Source: DATKDP01 sp035546335 (GTDB lineage Bacteria; Acidobacteriota; Thermoanaerobaculia; Gp7-AA8). From it: 64,000 bases of DNA. Where the stretch lies: positions 7,730 through 71,729 of the forward strand of contig DATKDP010000060.1 of assembly GCA_035546335.1 (NCBI GenBank), written 5' to 3'. Below are positions 43,636-52,903 of this stretch, one piece after another. The notes under the pieces were generated by a model that saw only the letters and a list, made by a program, of their open reading frames with translations, was not told the origin of the DNA and did no database searches. A program made the translations under genes and the position numbers. Position 1 is the first letter of the stretch. Each line of letters starts with the position of its first letter.

Positions 43636-43820
43636 CGTGGCCTGGGCACGTGCTGATCGATCAGGATCGGGTTCCCGTCGGGATCCGTCAGCACCATGCT
43701 TGCGGGGCCCGTGGAGGACTCATCGGCCGCCACCGTCGGCACGAGACCTCGATCCTCGAGTGTCCGCTGAATGTCGCGCACATCGTCGAAGTCCGGCAGG
43801 GTGCTACCGGTTCGGTCCCA
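43636..43820 (-). pseudogene. C-terminal fragment of a VOC (glyoxalase-like) gene, copy 2
   Basis: The minus-strand frame reads LPDFDDVRDIQRTLEDRGLV and then MVLTDPDGNPILIDQHVPRP, ending in a stop. This is the last 55 or so residues of a VOC-family protein (DPDGNPI motif, family usually about 120 residues). No N-terminal half precedes it, and the frame is cut near 43805 by the adjacent ORF. Confidence 0.7.
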
Positions 43821-44217
43821 CCCGCGACTCGACCTTCGGCGGGTCGCGAAATCTGCCGTGGAGCGCCTCGACTACCGCGTGCTTGCGAGATGGCGCCTTC
43901 ACCGCCGCCTCGCGCCCATCCAGCCAGTCCCCCACTGCTTCAGCCGAGTCAGGCAGTCCCCAGTCGCGCATCAAAAGCCCGTAGTTGACAAAGTGCGCGT
44001 CGTCGATCATGAACGCGCCATGATCGCGGATCGCTTCGATCGCGCGTCTTTGTGGCCCTGTCAGGCTGGCGGCCGATGCCGGTGCGCGGTCTCCGCCAAA
44101 CGCGAGGTTCAGCAGCGACGCGGAGAGCGAGACGCGCTCGAACGGAGTCGCTTCGCGGTGTTGGAGTGCAATCGCGTCGATTGCGCGGCCGCGGTTGAAA
44201 CGTCGACAGTGGGGCAC
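43804..44217 (-). pseudogene. C-terminal fragment of a repeat protein, probably truncated
   Basis: 137 codons. The readable part is ALQHREATPFERVSLSASLLNLAFGGD, then LTGPQRRAIEAIRDHGAFMI and NYGLLMRDWGLPDSAEAVGDWLDG. Such a T-x-x-Q-R-x-A-L-E-A-I followed by YGLP motif forms the C-terminal cap of HEAT-like repeat proteins in other bacteria (from memory, not checked). The N-terminal repeats are missing because the divergent SWIM gene begins 46 bases away. It may once have belonged to the same locus as that gene. Confidence 0.5.
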
Positions 44218-44263
44218 ATGCTGGGCCTCGGAATGTCGCCGTGAGAGAATAGGACGATTCCAT

Positions 44264-45619
44264 ATGGCATCTGCCGCGCAGCTTCTGCAGACATACCGCT
44301 ATCCGTTCGCCTCGCACGTCGACGCCGGCTACGGTCTTCGTCTGGCCACCTCCGGCACGCAGGAAGATGCGAACGAGTCGCCGTATTTCTTCGAAGGGCG
44401 TCTCGCTCGTCCCGATGAGCTGTCGGACATGCTCCTCGTGTTGTCCGAGCTCGTGCGCAGCCGTTTCTACATCCCTGGTGCGATGCGGCAGATCGATCCG
44501 GTGGTGACGAGCAGTGAAGCCGCGCTCCGTTTCGAAGGCTTCTCCTCGTGTTGCGGCGTCTATGGTCGTGCCGACTTTACCGGGGAAGCATTCGAATCGG
44601 GCATTCGCAGCCCGGGCACGACGAACGTCGACTTCAATTCGCCGATGCGTGGCGCTCTGGGGCGCCTGCGTACTGGTGGAGAGGCGCGGCTCGCGGTCGG
44701 CGCAGAGGAGGTGAAGCTCGCCTCCGAGGCAAGTGGCTCGGTGGTCGAAAAGAAAGTGAAGCTTCCGCATCGCTGGGTGAAAGGCTTCACCGAGGTGCAG
44801 GCGTATCTTCCGCGCCTGCGGACCTCGCTCGAGGTGAGCGCGCTCGAGGCGCAGCGATTTCTCCGTGCGCTCCCGCGGGGAGGTGCACCGAAAGAGGCGT
44901 CGTGGGTCGTGCCTTCCGGCAAGTCCCTGCGTCTATCGAAAGTCGCTTCGCGGGATGGTGTCAAAGTCGCGGGCACGGACCGCCTTCGCCTTTTCGAGCC
45001 CATCGCCGGCCGGGCGAAACGAATGCGCGTCTGGAGCGACGAGGAGACTGGCGTCAGCGCCTGGGAGCTCATCTTCGAGACGGGACGGATGTGGATCGCC
45101 CTCAGCCCCGACATCTCCCGCGGGTTCTCCGGAGAGGGTCAGGTCCTGACGCAGCTCGCCGCCGGCGAGTGGGAAGGAGCAGTCCATCGCGTGCGCGCCG
45201 AGCTGCGCTGGCAATCGATGCTCGACGTCGAGGAGGTCGCTAGCCGGGCCGGGCTCACGCGTGAGGAGGTCGGGGCGGCGTTGGCAGTGCTAAGCGCTCG
45301 AGGCCTCGTCGGCTACGACTCCGCCGCGTCAGGCTACTTCCACCGTGAGTTGCCTTTCGACCTCTCGAAGGTCGAGCAGCTTCACCCTCGACTGAAGGAC
45401 GCTCGCGCGATCGTCGCCGCCGGTGCACTGCGCTGGCAGGAGCGGAACGGTGTGGCCGGCGAGTGTTTCGTTCGCGGCACTGAGGTGGAGCATGTCGTTA
45501 GGCTGACGGAGAACGAGGACCGGTGTACCTGCCGGTGGTTCAGTCGCAATCAGGGAGAGCGTGGACCGTGCAAGCACATCCTTGCCGCCCGGATCGACCT
45601 CGAGGGGGACGATGACTGA
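44264..45619 (+). CDS. SWIM zinc-finger protein
   Basis: 451 residues from ATG 44264. The C-terminal SWIM finger is CTCRWFSRNQGERGPCKH (CxCxnCxH), which binds DNA, RNA or protein. Before it, a beta-rich domain (about 90-300) contains GVYGRADFTGEAFESGI and the segment TDRLRLFEPIAGRAKRMRVW, and a winged-helix-like part (about 310-360) contains ASRAGLTREEVGAALAVLSARGLVG. The next gene begins inside its stop (8-base overlap). The same pair, SWIM followed by a long DUF6493-type protein, recurs in actinobacteria from my knowledge of the families; its function is not established. Confidence 0.8.
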   Translation: MASAAQLLQTYRYPFASHVDAGYGLRLATSGTQEDANESPYFFEGRLARPDELSDMLLVLSELVRSRFYIPGAMRQIDPVVTSSEAALRFEGFSSCCGVYGRADFTGEAFESGIRSPGTTNVDFNSPMRGALGRLRTGGEARLAVGAEEVKLASEASGSVVEKKVKLPHRWVKGFTEVQAYLPRLRTSLEVSALEAQRFLRALPRGGAPKEASWVVPSGKSLRLSKVASRDGVKVAGTDRLRLFEPIAGRAKRMRVWSDEETGVSAWELIFETGRMWIALSPDISRGFSGEGQVLTQLAAGEWEGAVHRVRAELRWQSMLDVEEVASRAGLTREEVGAALAVLSARGLVGYDSAASGYFHRELPFDLSKVEQLHPRLKDARAIVAAGALRWQERNGVAGECFVRGTEVEHVVRLTENEDRCTCRWFSRNQGERGPCKHILAARIDLEGDDD

Positions 45620-48551
45620 GGCGATCACGCAGGGCTGGAGCCCGGGGCAGTTCGTGGAGTGGGTGGAACATGCCGATCGTGACGAGCTCCTGTCGGTACT
45701 CTGCAGTCTGACCGAGGCGGACCGGCGCCGCCTTTCGAAGGAAGTCTCGTCCGCTTACCGGAAGGTGCACGACGTCGTCATCGGTCGGGTGAACCTGCGT
45801 CTCGCCGTCGTGGCCGTTTGCCCCTGGACGGATGTGAAGCGGGCGAACAGCCGCTTCTTTGCGTGGAATGACTCCCCCGAGCACGATTCGACCGGAGACG
45901 TCGTGCGAGTGCTGCGCCAGCGGAAGCCGGATTGGATCGACAAATTCGTCGCCCAGGAGTTGGAGAAGGAATCGCCGCGCTGGTCGGTGGTCCGGGGGCT
46001 CGTGCGCGATGGTGTCTGCGAACGTCCTTCCGCGGACAACTACATCATCAACATGGTGCGAACGTCAGCCGGCGAAGGCTGGTATCAACACCGCCAGCCT
46101 CTCCTCGAGAGAATCAAGGGCGATCCCACGCTGCTCGAGCACGAGATCTGGCGCATCTTCGAGGTCGATACGGTCCGGGGGCAGCTCTTCCCCGGCGCGC
46201 GATCCACCTGGCAGGACGATCACGGGAGCGCGTGGGGCCCCACGCTCGTCGCGCTTGCGGAGGAAGGGGCACTGGACCGCCGGAGGCTCCTCCACGCTGC
46301 GCACGAGACGCTGCGCAGAGGACTGCAGCTGCGGGACACACCCTTCCATGTCCAGCTGATCAAACGACTGGGGCCGAGTCCGGCGGAGCGCGCGGAGTTG
46401 CGGGAGACGTATCTGGACCTTCTGTCACATCGGATCGATGCCGTCGCCCGGTTCGCCCTCGATCAATGCGACGTTCTCTGGAAGGAAGGGACGCTCGAGT
46501 CCCACACGCTGCTCGCACGGATCGCTCCCCTCCTGCAAAGGGAGACGAAGGCGCTGGCCGAAGCGGCCTTGAAGCTGCTCGCCGGAATGGTGAGAAAGGA
46601 CGCCTCCCTTTCGGTCGAAGCGGCACGAGTCGCGGTCGAGGCACTCCGCCATCCTTCCGCGGATGTTCACGAGCTGGCGCTCGACCTCATCGGCACGTTA
46701 GGCGCTCCCGCGGAGCTGGCCGAGCTCGTCGACGAAGTCGCACCTTCGCAGCGCGCCCGCGCCACCAGTCTCGTCTCCTCGCGGAGCGCAGAAGATGAAC
46801 AGGCCTCTGAGGTCGATCTCGACGAACTGCTCGCTCTGGCTCACGCGCTCGATCCCCTCTTGCGAGAGCTCTACTCGATCGATCCTCTTCTCGCCGCGAT
46901 TGCCCGCGGCGAGACTGTCCCGCGATACCTTCCTTCTGCGAGCATCCCTCGTCTCGACGCGAGCCGTGCCGTCGAGCCGGTGCGTGATTTCACGGAAATG
47001 GTCGACCTGATGTTGGCGATCATGGAGACGCAAGCGACACCCGTCGACGTCGAGCGCGCGCTGGACGGCTTCAGCCGCCTTGCCGTCGAACCTCCTTCCG
47101 ACTACAAACGACGCACGGCGGCACTTCTCAAGCGGACGACCCAGCATGCCACGGGATCGACCGACTGGAGCATGGTCGGAACGCAGCTCATGCACCTCGT
47201 GCAGCTCTGGCTTCTGGGAGGCTCCGCTCTCCGCTCGAACCACCAGTCGCCGGAGCTCTTCCTGGAACTGCGCATCGACGAGATTCTGCAGCGGGTTCGC
47301 AGCCGGCGAGCCGCGCCGCTGCTGGCGCTGCCGACGCACGGAGTATGGATCGATCCGCTCGTGCTCGTGGAGCGAATGCATGTGTATCAGCAGGAGAAAA
47401 CGCCGCTGGGGCGGCGCGATCTGCTGCAGGCTTTGCTCCGGCTCGCACCGGAACATCGTGCCGAAGCAATCGATGCAGCGACAGATCTCGAGGGAGAAGA
47501 GGCGGCCATTCTCCGCCACGCACTCGGTGCGACCGAGGAACCCAAACCAAAAGGGGTTCTGGCGCGACTCCTGGATGGCGTTGACGGCAAGAGAGGATCG
47601 TGGCGGCTCTGGGCCGCGGCGGCCCGCGCACGCGATCCGTTCGGGAGCGACGAGTCACTGCGCGACACACCTGCGGCCGAGCACCATTACGGCGCCGGAG
47701 CGATGACCTACTCCTGGTCGATTCGAATCGACAAGCAGCAGTACGTGAGGGCGAACGACTATTTTGTCGAGATCACGTCTCCGCTGGCGTCCCGGAAGGA
47801 TCCCGAGTGGCCCTTGTCGCTGTTCTTCGAGCGAGGCAGCCGCTGGATTCTCGGCTCGGTCGCCGACGTGCGATCCCGTCAGGCGATCTGGCCTTCCGAT
47901 CCGACGCCTGTGTTCATCAAGGGAATTCACTCCATTGTCGATCGGATGTTCCGGCCAGCCTCTGGTTTCACTCCGACTGCGGCGTATCTCGAGCCGCTCC
48001 TGGATCCGAACGTGAGGATGTCGCCCCTCGCTGAGCTGGCGCTCGCACTGGCCCTCGTGGCGCAGGACGCCGATGCACGAACGATGGCCGTCGACGCGGC
48101 GATTGCCGTCGTCGCCGATGGCCGGCTGCTGGGGGATGAGCTCGGAAGGATCTACACCGAGCTGCTCCGGGTCGAGGGCTTCCTGAAGCTCGGTCGCGTC
48201 GCCGACGCAGTCAATGCGATCGCACCTAACTCCTTGCTGCACCAGCTGGCCTGCGCCCGAATGCTCGATGAGTTGCTCGTCGCGATCGATCCTCCCGGAC
48301 CTCGGGATCTCCACCACATCCTCAGCACCTACCGGGAGATCCTCGCGGCGACGAACCGCGCGGCCGATCCGAGACTGAAGACATTGCTCGCATCCGCCAG
48401 CGGCTCCGGCAAGACGGCGAAGCTGCTGAAGGAGATCGCCGGCGCGGATGGCCTCCACACGACGCCGGCGAAAGCGTACCAAATGCTGCTGGAGCAGCGG
48501 CTGGCATTGGCGAGCCCGCCTCGTTTGGCGGCGGCGCCGAGCCGGTCGTAG
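45612..48551 (+). CDS. Large helical-repeat protein, DUF6493-like
   Basis: 979 residues from ATG 45612, coupled to the SWIM gene. Residues about 200-420 are HEAT-like helical repeats (LLERIKGDPTLLEHEIWRIF, ALAEAALKLLAGMVRKDASL). A central block contains HYGAGAMTYSWSIRIDKQQY, and the C-terminal third is again helical (LLGDELGRIYTELLRVEGFL). No catalytic motif is seen. The overall length, start (SPGQFVEWVEHADRDELL) and pairing with a SWIM protein point to the DUF6493 family. It probably works as a scaffold with the SWIM protein. Confidence 0.7.
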   Translation: MTEAITQGWSPGQFVEWVEHADRDELLSVLCSLTEADRRRLSKEVSSAYRKVHDVVIGRVNLRLAVVAVCPWTDVKRANSRFFAWNDSPEHDSTGDVVRVLRQRKPDWIDKFVAQELEKESPRWSVVRGLVRDGVCERPSADNYIINMVRTSAGEGWYQHRQPLLERIKGDPTLLEHEIWRIFEVDTVRGQLFPGARSTWQDDHGSAWGPTLVALAEEGALDRRRLLHAAHETLRRGLQLRDTPFHVQLIKRLGPSPAERAELRETYLDLLSHRIDAVARFALDQCDVLWKEGTLESHTLLARIAPLLQRETKALAEAALKLLAGMVRKDASLSVEAARVAVEALRHPSADVHELALDLIGTLGAPAELAELVDEVAPSQRARATSLVSSRSAEDEQASEVDLDELLALAHALDPLLRELYSIDPLLAAIARGETVPRYLPSASIPRLDASRAVEPVRDFTEMVDLMLAIMETQATPVDVERALDGFSRLAVEPPSDYKRRTAALLKRTTQHATGSTDWSMVGTQLMHLVQLWLLGGSALRSNHQSPELFLELRIDEILQRVRSRRAAPLLALPTHGVWIDPLVLVERMHVYQQEKTPLGRRDLLQALLRLAPEHRAEAIDAATDLEGEEAAILRHALGATEEPKPKGVLARLLDGVDGKRGSWRLWAAAARARDPFGSDESLRDTPAAEHHYGAGAMTYSWSIRIDKQQYVRANDYFVEITSPLASRKDPEWPLSLFFERGSRWILGSVADVRSRQAIWPSDPTPVFIKGIHSIVDRMFRPASGFTPTAAYLEPLLDPNVRMSPLAELALALALVAQDADARTMAVDAAIAVVADGRLLGDELGRIYTELLRVEGFLKLGRVADAVNAIAPNSLLHQLACARMLDELLVAIDPPGPRDLHHILSTYREILAATNRAADPRLKTLLASASGSGKTAKLLKEIAGADGLHTTPAKAYQMLLEQRLALASPPRLAAAPSRS

Positions 48552-48702
48552 CGGTGATCTGCAGCCCAGATCTCGGGTGACTCTGAACTTCAGTCGAAGC
48601 GGCAGATCGACCACTGCCGACCACGCCGCGAAATGCCGTGCTGACCTTCTTCACGCTTATTCGCGCGCGTCGTGGCAGAATGGCGCCCACACTGAGGCGA
48701 CT

Positions 48703-50349
48703 ATGGAGCAAGAACTCGAAAGCGCGATCGAACGCGACGACGCCACATTCGTTACGCAGTGGTTAGAGCAGCGCGGATACGTCGATTTCATCGACCAGAC
48801 CGGAGAGAGCTGCCTGGGGATGGCCTGCCGCCATCGATCACGCGCGGTCGTCGAGGCTCTTCTGCAGCGCGGAGCACCGCTCGACGTGCTCGGCGTCTGG
48901 CCGTCTCCCCTCGTCCACGCCGTCGAATCTGGCGATGAGGCGATCGTTCAGCGTCTCCTGGATGCCGGCGCTGATGCCGGTAGCGAGACGTGGCACGAAG
49001 ATGCCGACCTTCCGCTGCTGTCGGCTGTTAGGGATCGTCACTGGTCGATTGCATCGCGACTGGTTCAAGCCGGTGCAATCGAGAAAGCCGACGCCGCATG
49101 GCTGCCTGAGGTCATCGAAGCCACTCTTGCAGGAAAAGGAAAGGGACGCTCACGCGTCCTGGCGGAGATCTTCACGCATACGCTGAGCCGGTTCGGTGAT
49201 TCGCCGGTTCCGGTGCACGACAGGCTTCTGAAGAAAGCAGCCTCGTTGCTGAAGCGCGACGCGGGCAGCCGTGAGCTCCCCGGGCGCATCGCCTCGTCGG
49301 TGGATGAAAAGAAGGCGCTCGAGGAAGAGATTCTCGACCTCTACACAGAGCAGGAGAAACCCGAGGAGGCCATGCAGCTGCTCCGCGATGCGCCGCCTGC
49401 GCTGAGGTCCCATCTTGCGGCGAAGCTTCTAAAACATGCGATCTGGGAGAAACGGCCGGATCACGTCGACGAGCTTCTGACCATCATCGGTAACGACGTC
49501 AATGTGTCCGGCGAAGGGGGAGCGACACCGCTGATGTGGGCCGCTTACGACAAGAATCTTCCTGTCGTGAGGGAGCTCGCCGCGCGCGGAGCTCAGATTC
49601 GCAGAGGCGATAACGACCACACCTCGGTGCTCGAATGGGCGCGACTCGGCGGCGATCAGAAGATCATCGAATATCTGCAGGAGCTGATTCTGCAGAGTGC
49701 GCCCGATGTCGACGCGCGGGATGACGAGCGGATTGCGAGACTCCGTGGCGATGCGCTGCAGCGAGAGCTGGATCGTGCCGCCGTCGAGGCAGCATCAGAG
49801 AACCGTTGGGATCGCGTGGAGCAGTTGCTGGCTCGCGGGGCCGGCGTGAATGGTCGCGGACGCGGGGGAAGAACGGTGCTCATGTACGCGGCGTCCGCTG
49901 GAGATCGCGCGCGCATCGATCAGCTTCTCGCTCGAGGCGCCGACGTCTACGCGAAGGACGACCGCGGGTACACCGTGCCGACTCACGCTGCCGGAAGCGG
50001 AGACGACGAGCTTTACGAATATCTCTTCTCGCTCAGTGTCGCGAAGTTTCCGGACGTCGAAGCACTGCTCGACGGGTACGAGCCAACGGTGGTGAAGCTC
50101 ACCGGGATTACGAACTTCTCCGTTTTTCTCTACGGCATTCCCGACTCATGGCCGGCAGCCTATCGTGGCGAATTGCGGCTGAAGCTCGACGACGAAGAGA
50201 AACTTCGCCTCGAGGTTTCGATCGGAGTGCGAATGCCGCGGACGGTGTCGCTGATGTTCTCGTTCGTTGATGATTGGCGCGTCGAGGAGATGCGCGGAAT
50301 GTTCAGGATGCCGGCGTTATCGCACTCGGTTCTCCAGCGGTGCGAATGA
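48703..50349 (+). CDS. Ankyrin-repeat protein
   Basis: 548 residues from ATG 48703. N-terminal ankyrin units (about 25-130: SCLGMACRHRSRAVVEALLQ, PSPLVHAVESGDEAIVQRLL) and a second set (about 275-450: TPLMWAAYDKNLPVVRELAA, TVLMYAASAGDRARIDQLLA) flank a helical middle. The C-terminal 90 residues are beta-rich (GELRLKLDDEEKLRLEVSIG) and resemble no family I know. It lies 150 bases after the DUF6493-like gene on the same strand and is taken as the third member of the group. An intracellular adaptor or inhibitor role is plausible; nothing catalytic is visible. Confidence 0.75.
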   Translation: MEQELESAIERDDATFVTQWLEQRGYVDFIDQTGESCLGMACRHRSRAVVEALLQRGAPLDVLGVWPSPLVHAVESGDEAIVQRLLDAGADAGSETWHEDADLPLLSAVRDRHWSIASRLVQAGAIEKADAAWLPEVIEATLAGKGKGRSRVLAEIFTHTLSRFGDSPVPVHDRLLKKAASLLKRDAGSRELPGRIASSVDEKKALEEEILDLYTEQEKPEEAMQLLRDAPPALRSHLAAKLLKHAIWEKRPDHVDELLTIIGNDVNVSGEGGATPLMWAAYDKNLPVVRELAARGAQIRRGDNDHTSVLEWARLGGDQKIIEYLQELILQSAPDVDARDDERIARLRGDALQRELDRAAVEAASENRWDRVEQLLARGAGVNGRGRGGRTVLMYAASAGDRARIDQLLARGADVYAKDDRGYTVPTHAAGSGDDELYEYLFSLSVAKFPDVEALLDGYEPTVVKLTGITNFSVFLYGIPDSWPAAYRGELRLKLDDEEKLRLEVSIGVRMPRTVSLMFSFVDDWRVEEMRGMFRMPALSHSVLQRCE

Positions 50350-50767
50350 GAATGGTCATCGACTGCTGGTCCTGGGTGTGCGGCTGATATGACTCCGTGA
50401 AAACCGGGTGATCGACACCAGCCCGTCGCGTGTCCGCCACGATCCCTACGATCGTCGTCCACGGAGAATCGTCGGCCGGATCTCCGAATGTGAAACGCTT
50501 CCCAAGCGGGTCCTCGTTGGCCCAGTGCGTCTTCGCCGCGGTCTCGTTGATGATGGCGACGCGCTGCCCGTCAGCGCCGTCGCGATCCGAGAAAAAGCGT
50601 CCACGGAGCAATGGAACCTGAAGCACCTGGAAGAAATCAGGCGTGATGATGTCGAAGGTCAGGGGCTGCTGAATCGTCTCCAGTCGACCCTCGATCGTGA
50701 AGCTGGAAGAGTTCGGCATCCTGCCCAATAGAACCGAGAGCACGGGAGCATTGCCTTTGCGCGTCAT
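50303..50767 (-). pseudogene. Fragment of an ADOP/MacB-type permease
   Basis: 154 codons of the periplasmic core: LLGRMPNSSSFTIEGR, ITPDFFQVLQVPLLRGRFFS, VAIINETAAKTHWANEDPLG and the DTRRAGVDHPVFTESYQPHT segment. In full ADOP permeases (about 800 residues) this lies between the first helix and the FtsX domain. Both sides are missing; the 3' end is cut inside the ankyrin gene by 47 bases and upstream only unreadable sequence remains to 50960. Confidence 0.8.
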
Positions 50768-50968
50768 TGTCCGCTGAAGCCTTCGGGCTCCGGAAATCGT
50801 CTCGAGGGACTCCGAGGAATGTCGCGTAGGGGCCGGATATGCCGGCGCCTATCTCGACTCTCCGGCTGCCCTTGTGTTCCGCGGTCGCGGAGCCACGGTC
50901 GCGCTCCAGGCCCTGCATCGCAGCAGGTGGTCACTGGTGATACTATCTGACTAGTCAGGACGCACTGA

Positions 50969-51208
50969 ATGAGAAAGCACAGCGTTTACGAAGCGAAAGC
51001 GCACTTCTCCGAGCTGGTCGAGCGGGCCGAGGCCGGCCTCAGCACGGTCATCACAAAACGCGGGCGGGTGGTGGCCAGGATCGTCCCCGCGACCGAGGGG
51101 TCATGGGATCGCACGGCAATCCTCGAGGAAGCGGAGGCCGTTCGGAAGAGTCTTGCGGTGGACGGATCATTCCGTGTTGCGGATCTGCTGGAAGACGGAC
51201 GTTTGTAG
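50969..51208 (+). CDS. Phd/YefM-type antitoxin
   Basis: 79 residues. HSVYEAKAHFSELVERAEAGLSTVITKRG is the DNA-binding and dimer part of the Phd/YefM family. The C-terminus (SFRVADLLEDGRL) would wrap the toxin. The following PIN gene starts at the last base of its stop, so the two are co-translated and the complex probably represses its own promoter. Confidence 0.9.
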   Translation: MRKHSVYEAKAHFSELVERAEAGLSTVITKRGRVVARIVPATEGSWDRTAILEEAEAVRKSLAVDGSFRVADLLEDGRL

Positions 51209-51618
51209 TGGCATTCGTACTCGACGCCTCGATCGCGATCGCGTGGGTAGTCCCAACCCAGTCGAATGCCTACGCAAAGCGGGTCAGGCTCCTTGCCCGC
51301 CACGAACCATTTCACGTTCCCTCGATCTTCAACGCAGAGATCGCAAACGTCCTCGTCGCACTGGAACGTCGCGGAATCCTCAGCGCTCACGGAGCGGAAA
51401 CTGCGGCCTCCGTGCTGAGCAGACTGGAGCCCGTCGTGCATGAGCTCGATCTCACCATTGTTCAACTTCGGGCGATCGCAGTTCGGTTTGGACTCAGCGC
51501 GTATGACGCAAGCTATCTCGCGCTGGCGCTGGACGCGAATCTACCCGTGGCCTGCGGTGACCGACCGCTCAAGGCTGCCCTGTCGAAGGCGGGCGTGAAG
51601 CTGTTCGCCACACGCTGA
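51208..51618 (+). CDS. vapC: PIN-domain toxin (VapC family)
   Basis: 136 residues from GTG 51208, sharing a base with the antitoxin stop. The PIN acidic residues are Asp in FVLDASIAIAWV, Glu in FNAEIANVL, Asp in SAYDASYLALA and Asp in VACGDRPLKAA. A Mg-dependent ribonuclease that, when free, cuts tRNA or rRNA. All four acids are present, so this pair looks functional, unlike the two PIN fragments elsewhere in the window. Confidence 0.9.
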   Translation: MAFVLDASIAIAWVVPTQSNAYAKRVRLLARHEPFHVPSIFNAEIANVLVALERRGILSAHGAETAASVLSRLEPVVHELDLTIVQLRAIAVRFGLSAYDASYLALALDANLPVACGDRPLKAALSKAGVKLFATR

Positions 51619-51889
51619 GGCAGGCACGGTGCCCTCCAGGATTCGGTAGGGTGCGCCGCGAAGCAGGGGGTCGTGCGTCCTCGCACGATCGCGATGGCGT
51701 CCTCGCCATCGCTGGCAGGCTTGCTCACATCGTCCCGACTCGCGAAGGGCGGCGAGGACGGCCGAGACTTGCTCGAGAATCATGATCGGCCGTCCATGCA
51801 TCCCGTCTCGACCGAGGTTCGAGAAGGAGGTAACTTCCCGGAGGAGATTCGAAAAATCGCGGGACGATCGCCATTTTACGTGTCAATAT

Positions 51890-52111
51890 GGCGAAACGAA
51901 CGCAATCCTTCAGGAGATCTTCTTTCTGTGGCGACCATTCCTCCGCGATTCGGGCGACGATCTCGTGCTGGAGCTCGCAGTGGCCGCCGGGTGTGACGTG
52001 ATCGTGACGCACAACGTTCGAGATTTTGCGGGCGCCGAGAAGTTGGGAGTCCGCGTATTGACGCCGGGAAAATTTTTGCAGGGGCTTCGAGGAAACCAAT
52101 GGGCGCGTTGA
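51890..52111 (+). pseudogene. N-terminally truncated PIN toxin, copy 1
   Basis: The last 70 or so residues of a PIN protein (COG1569-type): LQEIFFLWRPFLRDSGDD, LVLELAVAAGCDVIVTHNVRDF and GVRVLTPGKFLQGL. The catalytic N-terminal Asp and about 60 residues are missing; upstream sequence (51619-51890) gives no matching frame. The antitoxin-like gene starts inside it (13-base overlap). A toxin lost by decay with its antitoxin kept is the simplest reading. Confidence 0.75.
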
Positions 52112-52374
52112 GTCTACGGCTGCCGGAATCGTTACATCGGAAACTCGGCGAAGTTGCGGAGCGCGAAGGCGTGTCGATCAATCAGTTGATCAGCTCGGCC
52201 GTTGCGGAAAAGATGTCGGCGCTGATGACCGAGGAGTACCTCGAGGCACGGGCCAAACGGGGAAGCCGTCGAAAGTTCGAGGCGGTACTCGCCAGGGTGC
52301 CCGATGTCGCGCCTGATGCCGCGGACCGGCTTCCCGCGGCTCCTCGCAGAAAGCATCGTAAGAAGAGCTCCTGA
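52099..52374 (+). CDS. RHH/HicB-like antitoxin, copy 1
   Basis: 91 residues. MGALSLRLPESLHRKLGEVA is followed by REGVSINQLISSAVAEKMSA, a ribbon-helix-helix dimer, then a basic helical tail ending KKSS. It matches the HicB-like/Arc-type antitoxins found after PIN toxins of this kind. A divergent sister lies at 60709-60960. It probably still binds DNA, though its toxin is broken. Confidence 0.8.
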   Translation: MGALSLRLPESLHRKLGEVAEREGVSINQLISSAVAEKMSALMTEEYLEARAKRGSRRKFEAVLARVPDVAPDAADRLPAAPRRKHRKKSS

Positions 52375-52517
52375 AGGCGGGACCGGCGACTTCTCACCAT
52401 TCCCTGATCGATCGAAGGCCGTACACTCGATGGTTTGGCACCCCATCAGAACTTCCTCCTCACCCTGCAGCGTCATTGTGGGCGCATGTTCCCACGCTTC
52501 GTGATCTAGACTGAGAT

Positions 52518-52833
52518 CGTGAAACCTACGTTCGTCTCCTCCAGGCGCCAGGAACGCAGAATTGGCGGGCTCAGACTCGTCGACAGCCGGTATCCGCCCG
52601 ATTTCGTCTCTGCGAAGCATTCTCACGAGAACCTGCTGGTCTACTAGATCTGCCAGGGAACGATGGAGGAGAGGGTCTTGCGCCTGCTGCGATCGACGGA
52701 CGATTCCATAGCCGGCATCGCGATCGCTGCCGGATTCGCAGATCAGAGCCACCTCTGCCGCATCTTCCGCGCACTCGCAGGCTACGCGCCATCCACCCAC
52801 CGGCGCCGCATCCAGGGACGAAACGATGCTTGA
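52518..52833 (+). pseudogene. Decayed AraC-family regulator
   Basis: From GTG 52518, GLRLVDSRYPPDFVSAKHSH represents the cupin start of an AraC protein, ending in TAG at 52645. A second piece from ATG 52663 reads LRLLRSTDDSIAGIAIAAGF, then ADQSHLCRIFRALAGYAPST, the second helix-turn-helix, and stops at 52833. The effector-binding region and first HTH, some 150 residues, are gone. The end of the gene lies within the 92-base repeat at 52812-52903. Confidence 0.8.
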
Positions 52834-52903
52834 GCACGTTCAAGCGGATTGATCCCGAGTGCGCTACCTTGCGGTCATGAGAACGATTCGGCTTCTTTTG
52901 ATT
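52812..52903 (+). repeat. 92-bp direct repeat, copy 1
   Basis: It matches 55781-55872 at about 89 of 92 positions. It includes the start of the 55846 gene (ATGAGAACGATTCGGCTTCT at 52877), so this copy is a displaced upstream region plus nine codons. It ends sharply where a truncated SDR gene begins on the other strand. Confidence 0.85.

Noticed and set aside
44264..48551. Considered as part of a MoxR-VWA-SWIM ternary system
   Set aside because: No MoxR-type AAA+ ATPase or CoxE-like VWA gene is near; the only VWA gene is 13 kb away in an unrelated operon.
51619..51889. Possible small gene before the first PIN relic
   Set aside because: Several short frames exist but none has a family motif or good ribosome site; probably debris.
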